A DNA stretch of 64,000 bases from Helicoverpa zea (Eukaryota; Arthropoda; Insecta; Lepidoptera; Noctuidae), in assembly GCF_022581195.2 (NCBI RefSeq), contig NC_061473.1, positions 6,510,001 through 6,574,000 on the forward strand. Direction: 5' to 3'. The position numbers and the translations under genes are program-made. Positions 1-12,800 of this stretch are shown here, one piece after another (position 1 is the first letter of the stretch; every line of letters starts with the position of its first letter). The notes beneath the pieces were generated by a model, which worked only from the letters and a program-made list of their open reading frames with translations, was not told where the DNA came from and did not search any database.

Positions 1-859
1 ATTCTTACCATGTTTCGGGCACATGCCTCTTCTCACACGGAGAACGAATGAGCGTTAATCACCACGCTTACTCAAACCGGGTTGGCGATTTCAGACTTTT
101 AAAGCCAGGTTTCCCCAAGATATTTTATGACGTTACAATTAAGTTGTATGTAATAACCTTTCATTGTAAACTAATATTAAAAAGCAACATTGTTAAGTTA
201 ACCACCATAAAGTTTAGTTTGCATCGTTCGAACCTTTTTACAGATATTTTCCTTATATGTTTACTTACTTTGTTTATGGTCTGTACATCATACATCGTTT
301 TACGATCGTAATAATTTGTTATTTTATATTTAAATTCATACTCCGCTTGTTCTATCAGGATATGTTTATTAATTTTTTAAAATGCAGTAAAAATTAAGCG
401 AACAACTTATCGTTGCTGAATGATTAGATGTGAAACAACTTTCTTGGCCGTAAAATACTAATTGATAACTTTAAACTACTAGTATTTGAGTATAAAACTT
501 CATAATCTGAGTGCTTAACCTGATGTCTGATGAGAATCGTAGGCTTTTTGATTTAATTACAACAAAATGAGAACTATCCCTAGATCAGCAAAAAAACACA
601 ATTCTCAAAAAAGTTTCCTACCAAAACAGTCGTTCTTATCAAAATCACATGAAAAAAAACATGACTCTCAAAAGAGTTATTAATCAAAACAGTCTATCAT
701 ATCATATCCTTTGAAATAAGAATAGAACATTAAAATTGTTGCTAGCATGGTGATGGCCGCTCATACCTTCTCTGTGAGAGGAGGCTAGTCAACAGTAGGA
801 TAATAAAAAAATCTGTTTATGATGATGATCATATTTATAATTGTTTGTCTGTTCAACAG
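1..859 (+). other. Intron upstream of the first visible protease exon
   Basis: AT-rich, with only short chance ORFs and no exon or well-preserved repeat that I can defend. It must be intron, because the exon at 860 opens in mid-protein. Confidence 0.5.
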
Positions 860-3800
860 GAGGGCTCAATAGGTCACGACCTGGTGATCCGGCCCATACC
901 GGACTCGATGACGGCGGCGGCGCAAGACGACGAGATGTTCATGGACCCCTCCAGCATGGCTGATATGGTCTCCATCGATACTGGACTGCCTTTAGGTACG
1001 TAATATTTAAAACAGAAGTAGGTAACTGCTAAGGAGTATCTATGCTAATAATCTAAGGCCGGAGAGTTTGTTTTGTTGGAACGTGTCAATCCCAATGGTG
1101 TAGTTCAATGTTAGATAGCCTCTTTATCAAAGAAGGCTTTAGGCTTGTTTTTATTTGTGTGTGTTAAGTAGTTCTTAAGGTACGCGGGTGAAACCTAAGA
1201 AGCTAGCTAGAGAAATAACGACCAATTAGCCTTATGGCAGATTGTCAATGATTGAATAAGTGTCTGAAGTAATCTCATAACTATAAAACGTGTTCCAGTG
1301 AAAAGAAAAAGGGAAGATCAGGCGAGATTAACACAAGCGCTTAATGGCGCCCAACACGTTATCATCAAACGAGACCCCGCGGACGCAGAACACGACCATT
1401 TAGGAGATTACGGTAAGTCACATACACAAAAATATGAAAAAGAAAACTATAATATCAATGAAATCAGTTTTTTATTGACAAAAGAATAATCGACTAAAAT
1501 TTCGAAGATCTTACTAAAGAACCAAAGACAAGTGCTGACTTTTTATTGAACACTGTTTACTTACTATAATGTAAAAATCATACCATTAATCAAGATGAAA
1601 CATTTCAGCACATGTCATATAAAAACACGAGTTTCTTAACTCGTAAACATGTTTACTCTTCATACAATGATTTATACAGTAAATCATTCTTACCGTAATA
1701 AATCAGCACACAGTAGTGACAACTGCACCGAACAATATTTCCCCATTATTACTTATCTGTGCACGTGCGAGTGCGTCTTCCATAGAGATGTCACGTGCAT
1801 TGCGCATCGATACTTTACAATCGAGATAATCGATTATGTTAATAGGACCGGTTTTAGAATGCCACTACGTATCTCTGTTTCTTGAATGATTTAGCTTAAG
1901 CCGTGTCTGCTGATGTAAACTCGGGAAACGGTTCAGCAAATTACTTTTATTACAATTAGCTACTTTGCGACGTACTTAGACGGTGTAATTTTCTCCTTTA
2001 TGATTAATTCAGAATATGACATTGTTGTATTCGATATGTGATGAATCGATTGAAATATGTAAGATTTGCCATCGATTCTAAACTAATTATAATAACAATA
2101 CTAGTGGCTACACTTAATGGTATTCATTAGAATCGAATAAATTAATCGATTAAATTGTAGTATAGATATGCAACCTGATTATAATTCGTTTAGTCGATTA
2201 GGTCAAAAGTCATAATATCAAATTATTTGTGGCGCCAGTTCGTGCAAAAGGTGATATATTGTTTTGATTAAATGGGTAACACTTAAAAGTAATTTGAATG
2301 AATTAGACATTCATTTATGCATGTAATAATAACCGGTAAATTGTTTCATTAAAGTTTTAGTTTTTGAGGAACTTAAATAGCGGCTTCATAACGAGAACAC
2401 CCGAAAAGTGAAAAATGCCAGTTCTATTTATCTACCTTCTCGAATCTCGTAAAATATCTCGGCGAGACTTTTCGTAGATCTGTAGAAGCTGTACCTAATT
2501 AAATATAAGATTTACCTAATGAAATAGAAACCATTTTTCTGCCGACTCTGCTTTTGCTTAAAATATCCTTTTAACGAGCCAACTCAAGTTAGGCCTACGA
2601 CGGAACACGACGGTTTTTAGTCAGTAAGAGTCTGACACTCCCTCACCGCTGCTAACCCACAGCGGCAGAGGTCATTTGATGATTTTTGACGTCGTAAAAA
2701 AAAGGTATAACTTGACAAGATAAGTTACAAGTAATAGATTCATATTGGCAATAGGCATAAACAATCATTCAGCGACTTATACACAGTCACGCCCTACCAT
2801 AATATGGTACACGTCATATATTTTTATTGTTTTCTTTCGCATAATGGAAGACGTTGATTTATTCTAACAAGATTAGTCATCACTATTTTAAAATCAATTT
2901 TATAATAGAAAAATGTATTTATAGGGACAATAATCATATGCAAAAATAAAACAATATTGTACTATTGTTAATTTATGTTATTGTACTTCCGTCTGCTTAA
3001 TAGCTAGCGAATACGTCTATCAAAACATTTGTTGCTAATGACACATAAAAGATAAATCATTAGTCATTCAATTTATCATCGACTTTACTTAATGTTATCT
3101 CGAATTTTGTTTAGAACGATTTTCTACGATCCGTGTTTGTGTGAATTGGCACTTGGCAGTAAGCTTGCGTTTTTAAAAGCTTTTATTTGTAGACTTCTCA
3201 GTTCGTCCGAGAACTCTTTGACACCCTGGCTTTTTCCCTCACGATAACCGCCATTAGTACCCAAATATCCCTTTAGTAAGTACATGGATATATCTGCTTA
3301 TGAAATATCTTTATCACTATGTAAATCATTTTAAACTTCGAAATAAATTGGGCAACTAATTATGGAGGTAGGTGCAAATCAGATGGCAAACCATTATAAG
3401 TCAACTTTTCACGCAGGTGTCCAAGGGTGTATAAAACTAATTGGCAAATCCATAGGTACAGTTAGACCAATTAACATTTAAATATCTCATGGATCTTATC
3501 GCAATACTAAGTCGTAGAGATTATCATATAAATGCCATTTAAACATTTATAATTTGTGGTCGCAAGTCACAGCAACAATCCTAATAAACTTCACATTGAC
3601 TCCAAACTAGTTGGCGGTTTGACACGTGACATGGGATATAAACGAAATGAAATAACGTGAAAATAAGATAGTTATCAAAATCAAATACAGCTTCACGTGT
3701 TTGTCCGTTATGTCACTCGCTTGTCAAACTTGGAAACTCAAAAAAAATATTTATGATGTGCCAACCTAATGTTATTTACAAAGAACTTTGTAACCTATGA

Positions 3801-6800
3801 CCATAGTCTAAAGAGCTTTGACTTGACCATGACAATAGGTTCTTAATAATTTGTATTAGTTAGATCGGGTATAAGAGACTTTATCTCTGCCGTTTATTTT
3901 GTTTCATACCATTTAATAAGCCTTGAGGCTTTCCCCTGTGATGGCTTTTCTTATAGGAATGTCAAAAATTCCCAGTAACAAGGATTTAGAAACTACAGGA
4001 GTCATGAATAGCGTTGTTTTAATGCCAGCATGGATACTCAAACTGGTTTATTATAAAATGTCACCTTTCCAATCCCCAACCGTGACTTGTCTGTATCTAT
4101 GTAATTAGGCACACTAAATACCTATATCTAGTTGACTAATAATTAAAAATTAATCGATAGGGTATTTATGAACACTTTAGAAATGGACTTGCATTTAATG
4201 TTTTGATACTAATATGGCCTTTTTACATGCTCAACTTAATTCTAATTAGGAATTTATTATTTTAATTGAACTGTGAAAGATCAAAAGTGACTCGATTGTC
4301 TTGTGTTGTTTCCCAACACACAATGATACGCGGATTCTTTTTAATTGTTTGATAGCAAAAGAATTTTGATGATACGGACGCAGTTTGTGATAATAATGCT
4401 ACGCTTCGTGACTCAGTTTGTTGTTCCTGATCTAGCTTGCATTTAGTCCAACTGTTAACAGTCTAACCCGAAATACTTACCTAAGTTTTCTTACTACATG
4501 ATCAATTACGAGATTCTTTCTATATATATTTTTCCCGTTGTCTACACTCCATTCAAGCCAGTTTTATTTATGTTTTCCAAAAAGACTATACCTACAACTT
4601 AAATTGCTTTTTCAGACGTTTTTTTGCATTAAAGTATAAATAAAAATGTAAAAACATATTGTGTCAATTAATATTTATATTTGGTATAAAATCGTCCGTA
4701 TAATGTCATGTTATCATAGATTTCCGAGACATATCTCGTTTTGCTAATAAGACTGTTCGTTATTCCGTCTTGGACGGGGTCATAAGGTCAGACTCTAACG
4801 TCACCCATTATTTTAAATTCACGGTAGAAAAAAGCTTGAAATAATAATTCGGGTTATGAATAATCTACTATTTGGGAAAACCGACGGTACGGCAGCCTAT
4901 TTTAGTCTTATTAGGTACCTTTTGGGCAAAAACCCCACAGGTGTACGGTTTAGGTACCTATACCTATTTGTTTATTTGGTCACATTCGTTCTTTATACTA
5001 TTACCTGCAAGTTAAATAATTTTGATATCGATAAATGAGTAGACCGCGCAAAAATCGACTAAACTCATTTATTACTATAGTTCGGCCATTCAGAGAATGC
5101 GTTCCTGACACGTCGCGATTGAACTGACGACGTAACTTTGCAATGGCGTTGCAGTTACGATAAAAATATTTTTGCTGGTTGTTTACCGTTTTAACAATTG
5201 AGGAGCATTAAAACAACATTATTATATCAATAATCAATGAATGTTATTACGTCGTCAGTTCAATCGCGACGTGTCAGGAACGCATTCTCTGAATGGCCGA
5301 ACTATAAAGTACAAACACGAGGTGACCTAGATGGTGTAAGGGTGACTCTAGTGTTGGTATTTTATTCTTTTAATAGGACTTAAATTAAGAACCGAAACGA
5401 ATACTAATAACAAATCGATTACATAACAAAAAAAAATATCCAAGCATAGATATTTTTTAATAGATGGCGGCGACGATTCCATTATTGACCGTACCCAATA
5501 TTCTATTCATCTGTTGTATTGCCTACTACAAATAGAATTTTGACATCATCATTGGCCACAGAGCATCTTGGACAGATGATTGTGGCAGTGCTTGTCTATG
5601 CGGTTATTAGTGCCGCAAGCACTTTCTTTTATGACTAAATAAGCCAATAGCTGCACGACACTTCTTGCCGCATTTGTCGCAGGTGAAGCGCGGGTCGACC
5701 ACGGGTGCAGCGTTCTTAATGCGAAGCCTTTTCTGCTTAATGTTGTCGAGCCAGGCTTCGTCATATATTGAAGTTCCGGTGCGCAGGTCGCGTCTCCATA
5801 AGAGCCTCTCATTGGCGCGTGCTTCCCAAGAATTAGCGTTGATGTTGAAGCTGTCCATGTCACGTTTGCAACAATCCTTGAAACGTAAGTTTGGGCGACC
5901 CACTCGTCTTTTTGCATCAGCAATCTGCCCGAGCATGACTTCACGTGGCAATCTTTCGGTGTCCATACGATGAACGTGTCCCAGCCAGCGAAGTCTTCTC
6001 TGTTTCAGAATTGCTAGGATGCTGTTGCAGTTGGTCTTGCTTAGGACAGCTTCGTTAGTCACCCTGTCCTTCCAAGTGACACCGAGTATCGCGCGCAAGC
6101 AGCGCATGTGGAAAGCGTTAAGGCGACGTTCTTGCTTGGAGTAAGTGGTCCATGTTTCCGAGCCGTATAGTAGCGTGTTGAGTACGCAGGTTTTGTATAC
6201 GAGGATCTTGGTAGTAATGGTGAGCTTGTTGTTTCTCCAAACACGCGTAGAGAGTTTGCCAAAGTTGGAAGCCGCTCTTCCAATGCGAGTATCAATTTCC
6301 TTATTGTTACAAAGATTGGATGTTGTAGTAGATCCGAGATAGCAAAAGTGATCAACAATTTCTAGAGGAGTTCCATCGAGCGTAATATGAGGTGGATGGT
6401 CGACGCCTTGAGCCATGATGACAGTTTTTTTGGTGTTTATACTCATAGAATATAGGCGGCAAGCGTGATCAAATCTATTTACGAGTTCCTGTAGTTCTTG
6501 TTCAGATTTAGCTACTAGAGCTGCATCATCAGCATACAGTAGCTCGCGGACCAGTATGTCATATCGCTTGTTTTTTGATTTCAGATGTTGGATATTGAAA
6601 AGTCTTCCATCTTTTCTCGTGTGTAGGTGAATTCCGATATCACATTGTTTAAAGGCCTCTATCAGTATAGCCGAAAAGAAGATACCGAAAAGGGTAGGCG
6701 CTAAGACACAGCCTTGTCTTATACCACGGTTCATGCTGAAAGCTTCTGTAGTAAGGCCGTCGAAGATAACAGAACCTTGCATGTTGTCGTGGAAAGCCTT

Positions 6801-9800
6801 GATTAGGGAAAGTAAGGTTGGTGGGCACCCTATTCTAAAAAGTATGTTGTATAGGCCTTGTCTACTTACAGAGTCGAAGGCTTTGTTTAAATCGACAAAT
6901 GCAATATAGAGGGGTGTCTGATGTTCGCGACTCTTTTCCTGAAGTTGACGCAGAGTAAATATCATGTCATTTGTAGAACGACCAGGCCTGAAACCGCATT
7001 GTGACTCGGGGTATATTCTTGCGGCAAGAGTTTCGATCTTTTTCAGAATCACCTTGGCAAAAGCTTTCCCTGTGACACTGAGGAGTGAGATACCTCTGTA
7101 GTTGTTACAGTCTCCTCTGTCTCCTTTACCCTTGTATAGCGTAATTATGTCTGCGTCCCGCATGTCCTGAGGTACAGTGCCCTCTTCCCAACATTTAAGT
7201 AGAACTTGATAGAGAATCGGAACTACGCATTTATATGAGATGATTTCAGCTGGTAGGTTATCGCGCCCAGAGCTCTTGCCTAGCTTTAGGCTTTTGATTG
7301 CTTGTTGAAATTCCTCCAATGTAGGTGGATCGTCTAAATCTGACATAGAAGGGAAAACTGGTAAAGAATCTAAGGCAGTGGGATTGATGTTGATCTCATC
7401 GGAGTAGAGATTAGAGTAGTGTTCTTGCCATCTTCTGAGTTGTTGTTGTTTGTCAGAGATAGGGTTACCTTGACGGTCTTTTATCTCTGCTCGCTTTCTA
7501 GCAACAGGCCCTATGGCCGTTTTGATGCCTTGATACATCCCTCGAAAATCACCAATTTTATGGCAATGATGAATAGTTTCACTAAGGCTAACCCAGTAAC
7601 GATTTGCATAATGGCGCGATATACGCTGCAGATCAGCTTTGGCGGTTTGGTACCTAAGCTTGAGCCTTTCATTGTCCATGTTATTTAGATAGCTTATGTA
7701 AGCATTACGTTTACTCTCAAGGTAGGGTAGTAATTCATCCTCATATTCTGCAAACCAGTCCTTTTGGGTTTTGCCTTGTGTCCCAAATGTTTCGAGAGCA
7801 ATCTGAGTGATAGTATCCCTTGCTATGGACCACATACTTTCGCTATTCGGTAGGTTCTCCAGTGTTTCTGGGCTGAGTTTGTTTTCGATCTCATTATTAA
7901 ATCGGTTATATAACCTTTCATCAATTGCAGATTTTGTGTTAATTTTTATTCTTCGAGAGACGTTATTTGCCGAGTGTATCTTTTTTGCAATTAGTCTTGT
8001 CTTGGCCATAACTAAGGAGTGATCTGTATCGCAGTCCGCGCTGTGATAAGTTCGGGCATTAAGGATGTCACGAAGATCCCGTCTTCTGGTGATAATAAAA
8101 TCTAACTGATGCCAGTGTCCGGAACGCGGATGCCTCCACGACACTTTATGGGCCGCTTTGTTATGGAAGTAGGTGTTAGTGATACATAAGGAATGGGATG
8201 CACAAAATTCTAGAAGGCGTTGACCATTCTCATTCATGTTCCCAATGCCATGTAATCCCACGCAGTCCGGCCAATTGTTTTGGTTATTTCCAATCCTAGC
8301 ATTAAAGTCACCGAGAAGAAGGAGTTTATCAGATCGGTTGCTTTTTATCAAGCAGTGGCATAAATCTTCGTAAAAAGCATCTTTGTCTTCGGGAGAAGCC
8401 TGTAAGGTGGGAGCATAGGCAGAAATCAACAATACAGGCCCTGAATGAGTGTTAATTCGGAGACACATGATGCGCTCGGAAATGCCCTTTGGCGGTTCAA
8501 TGCAGTTAAGAATATCATTGCGAACTGCAAATCCTACGCCGTAATCACGGCGCTCACCGGACTCACGCCCTTTCCAGTAGAAAGTGTAGTTATCTTCACG
8601 GAGACTACCTTCGTCAGAGAGACGAGTCTCTTGTAGAGCGGCAACACCAACGCGAAGACGCAAAAGCTCTCTGTCAATTATGGACGACTTTCTTAGCGCA
8701 GGTTCAGGATCATCTTGAGTCCCAAATCCGGGGAGCATTGTTCGTACATTCCAAGAAGCAAAGCGTATGATCGGGTTGTTTGGTTTAGCAATCAAATAAT
8801 GTTTTTTGTTCTTGCCAGGTGCTTAATATACTCATCCTATTTCAAAACATGTAGTATGCTTGCTGCTTCACACACCCATAGAAGCGTAGAATGAGGGACG
8901 GACTAGTACCTTATTGGCCGGGGGCTGCCCAGCTTGAGGCGGGCGTTAACTAGTCAATTAGTCGCGATGGACTATCCCACCGTCGAGAGTCACCCCTAGC
9001 GTCCGCGCACACGCCCATTAGCGCGAAACTTATAACTGGTAACTGCAACTCTCCGTGTTGGTTCCCACACCTTTTGAGGCATGGATGGAGTGACCTCTCC
9101 ACAAGCACTGCATCGCCTGGGACGCATTTTGAAACTATGAACTTGCCCAGCATTCATAGCTTCCTCTCGACCTCATCGCCTTGATCTACAGGAGTGAATG
9201 TTCCCTACATGTAGAGACGAATTGGTTGCAGGAGTTGCCGACTTTTTCAGGTTGTACCCTACTGTCGCCTACCGGTACTCCGGATCCGCTTGCCTCATCC
9301 GCCAGACACGCGCCGTACCGAAGCACAACTTCTCCGCCGCTGCCGCCGTTAAGGTCTTCACCCGTAACCCTGGGCAAGGGATTCGCGTTATACCCCGCAA
9401 AACTGGGTCTCTACTCGAACTTGGCCATTCATTCACCCTGGCCTACTAAGGTGTAAAATGCCCACCCCCGCGACGTGGACGCGCCGAGTAGAAATTACTC
9501 CAGTGAAGATCAGGAAAGGTGACCCTGAACTTCCTGAAGCCGGGTTAATGCTCTGGTGTGGTGCCCAGAGCAAAGGCAAATTTTGACATAAGTTAGTTAA
9601 ATAGTAGCAAATATAACACTATGTAACTGAATGTTTTCCTTAACTCTTTAACTAGTAGTTGAGGTGAAGTTTCTTCAAACACCGAAGCTACCACAGTATT
9701 GAACAACTTATGATGATGACGATTTAAATCTCTGATGATGATCAATCAATATATATTGTTCAGACCTACCTATACCTAGGGTACCTAACTATCTGCCTGA

Positions 9801-12800
9801 CGCATTATGTCTAGTATTAAAACAGCACTGTCATCGTCATTAAATTACCTACTTACGAAGTAACAATGATATTTGAACACGATATAAGTAACTATGTACA
9901 CATGTGTATCTATGTGTTGTTATCTTCATAAACCTGACTATATTTACCTCCTTGCATATTCTGGAAAATGCCACCAAAAAAAAGTAGCACCTATTAGGTT
10001 CTTACCTATTTCGCTTTTTAATTAATGGGTAATTAATTAGGTCAATAGGTACCTATATACAGCTAATTGGCTCTCAACTAATAGATAAAAACACGACTAA
10101 TAAGCCATTAAGATGATCAGCAAAAACTTTGGATAGCAAGATGTTATTAGGAATGCAAAAGAACAACAAATTCGATCTAATTTATTAGTCATCTTTCATG
10201 CTCTGATATTAAACTGGGTATGCCAATCTATATGTTTAGCATTTCAAATTAATTCTTCTATTTTAATATAAGTAAGTTTATATGATAACGAAGGTACAGA
10301 TAAAACATTTTTATGGAAGAATAGAAGAGAAAATTTTATGTATTGGTTTGCGAAAACGACAAGAGATGTCCCTGCACTTATTTTTTTTATTTCGTACAAA
10401 AAAAGGTCAATACACCTCATTTTTTTATATCTGTATATATAAAAATGAAACCCGCTTTCCGTTGTCACGACATAACATGAAAACGGCTTGACCGATTTGG
10501 CTGAAAATTAGAGGGGAGGTAACTTAGACCCGGGAGGTTTTAGGATAGTTTTTGTCACCATCCGGCTACGGGTCGCTGGTGAAACCGCGGGCGAAAGCTA
10601 GTTATTCAAAAATATTTATTATCTCTTTTCCAATTCACAGCATTCATGGAGCCAGATCACCTGGGTAAGCGGTTCAGGAGGAAACGGTCAGCGGAGCCCC
10701 ATTCGAGACGGAAAAGAGAAGCGCCCTACGTCATCTACCCAGAGATTCTGGTCATCGTCGACTACGATGGTTATAGGTAAGGTTATATGCAGTAAAAAAA
10801 ATGACAAAGCCAAGCGGAGAACCTCGTTCTTTCTTAGTCTCTTCAGTGTTAGTCTTGCCTACTCTTCCCTTTTTTGGCGGTAGATATTTTTCAAAAGAAA
10901 AGTCCGCATTTTTGCTTGTAGGTACTTACTGTCGCGCAGTAACTAGAACTACTTAAATGTATTAATTAATGCATCACATAGGGGACCTCAAAATATGATT
11001 GCAAAATTATGGCTATCCAATGTATGGCTATCGTTAAAAAAACTTACCCAGTTCGAAACTGATCGAATTTTTTGAAGAAAAAATTATTTGACAATAACTC
11101 GACCTAAGAAGAGTACCTACGAGCTTTATTTTATTAAAACCTCGTTGCATATTCCAGGTTACACGGAGGCGACAACGTGCAGATCAAACGCTACTTCGTA
11201 TCATTCTGGAATGGCGTCGACCTGAGATACAAACTACTCAAAGGACCCAGAATACGGATATCCATTGCTGGTATCATTATTTCTAGGGTGAGTTTCTTGT
11301 TAGACTGAATTGTGCTTTAATACTTTGAAATATGGTTGGATATTCTTTGACACACTTTAATTAATAACTTAAATTAATTTTCTAATGATACTACAGTGCT
11401 ACTTTTCTATTGATATTAATTATTAATTTTCTAATTTATAAATATCAATTTTCTATAATATTTATTTAAAATATTTGTACTAGGTAACCAGTTTATTACA
11501 TAAAATTCAAAATTATCAGATATAGGAAGATTATAAATTAAAGGAGGTGTGTAATGAAAACTTCTAGGAACACATTTATTGAAAATTTAATATTGCAGGA
11601 AAAAGTATGATTTATTTCATCAAATGCAATGTAATCAAGTAATCAATCAACAGGCATCTTAAGAGTTAGTCATCAACTTAAAATTAACCATTTCATCTGT
11701 TTCTATACAGAGTTCTTCAATTAATGTCTTCTTGGATTTAGGATACCCTTCTAGGACAGCATCTAGCATATCACTGCAAATTCTTTTGCGTTTTCTGAAG
11801 AAAAAAAAAACTTATAAAACTTTTTATCATAAAATAAAAATTTTAATTGTCTTCATAATAAGTACCTACCTATATTCTTTCAACAATTTCTCATGCTCAG
11901 TCATAATAATTTTCTTTTCTTCAACACTTACAACCTCTGTGGAGGTTTTCAATATTTCCAACTTTTTTTCAGTTGCCTCTGTTCTATTCTTAATTTCATT
12001 AATAGCTGTTTTTGCTGAATCTGTGGTTGGTGTTGATGTTAAGTTTTTTAAATTTATTTCAACTGTTTTCAAAGCATTTGTTTTGTCTGCTAATTCTTGA
12101 GTGAGAGTTTTGAATAAGGCATCGTAGTCTATAAAAAATAAAATAAATTAATGACATTAAAACAATAATGATTTATGATAAAATTCTTGAAAGAATTTAC
12201 TTCACATTTTAACCAAGTTTTGGGTAGTATATGTACTGACCAGTTTTATCACTCTCTTCAGTAACTGTGTCTACTTGTATAGCAGCATAAACCTTCTGTT
12301 TTCCATACAATTTGCACTTGATTTTACCAGCTTCACTCAAAGCGTCCAATGCTTTTTGTATTGCTGACTTTGGAAACGCTCCACGCAAATTAACTGTCAC
12401 ATCTGCACAAGAATACGGACGATTCGTGTCTACTAAATATTTTAACACAGCTTCACTAGCCATTTTAATCAAATATTTAAATGTTAAAAGGTAAACAAAC
12501 GCCTAATTTAATTTCGTAAGCTCCCGCCAACGAGTCGTGTGTCAATTTTTTTTTTTTTTTGCCCATAGGGCAGGCTAAAGTCTTTCGACCATACTGCCTA
12601 GTCTTTCGTAGGTGAGTCGTGTGTCAACATTTTGACAGCATATTTTTTTAGTGATGTGCGTTAGTTAGTTTTAGTAACATTTAAACAAAAATCGATAAAA
12701 ATTAAATGACATTTTAAATTTCGTATTTGGCTGAGTGATGTGATGACATAAAGTAATAAGTTATTGATAAAAAAATAAAATTACCTATTCATCGAAAATA

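Larger units (their letters stand above)
5547..9578 (-). mobile_element. RTE-like non-LTR retrotransposon (LINE), apparently full length
   Basis: The element is bounded by the 11-bp direct repeat aattttgacat at 5536-5546 and 9579-9589, which I read as the target-site duplication. On the minus strand there is a roughly 750-bp 5' leader (9578 to about 8825), one long ORF, a short 3'UTR and a terminal ATGATG microsatellite-like end (catcat on plus, 5547-5552). A single ORF with APE-type endonuclease plus reverse transcriptase and a TGATG-type tail points to the RTE/Proto2-like group; a phylogeny would be needed to be sure of the clade. The target lies in a half copy of an inverted-repeat element (5484-5546) that resembles the one at 13687-13819. 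Confidence 0.88.

Noticed and set aside
5549..5944. 131-codon minus ORF and other ORFs overlapping the LINE
   Set aside because: Out-of-frame shadows of the 1062-codon endonuclease-reverse transcriptase frame.
9181..9456. Plus-strand ORFs of 83-91 codons in the LINE leader
   Set aside because: On the strand opposite to the element and without family resemblance; explained by the GC-rich 5' leader.
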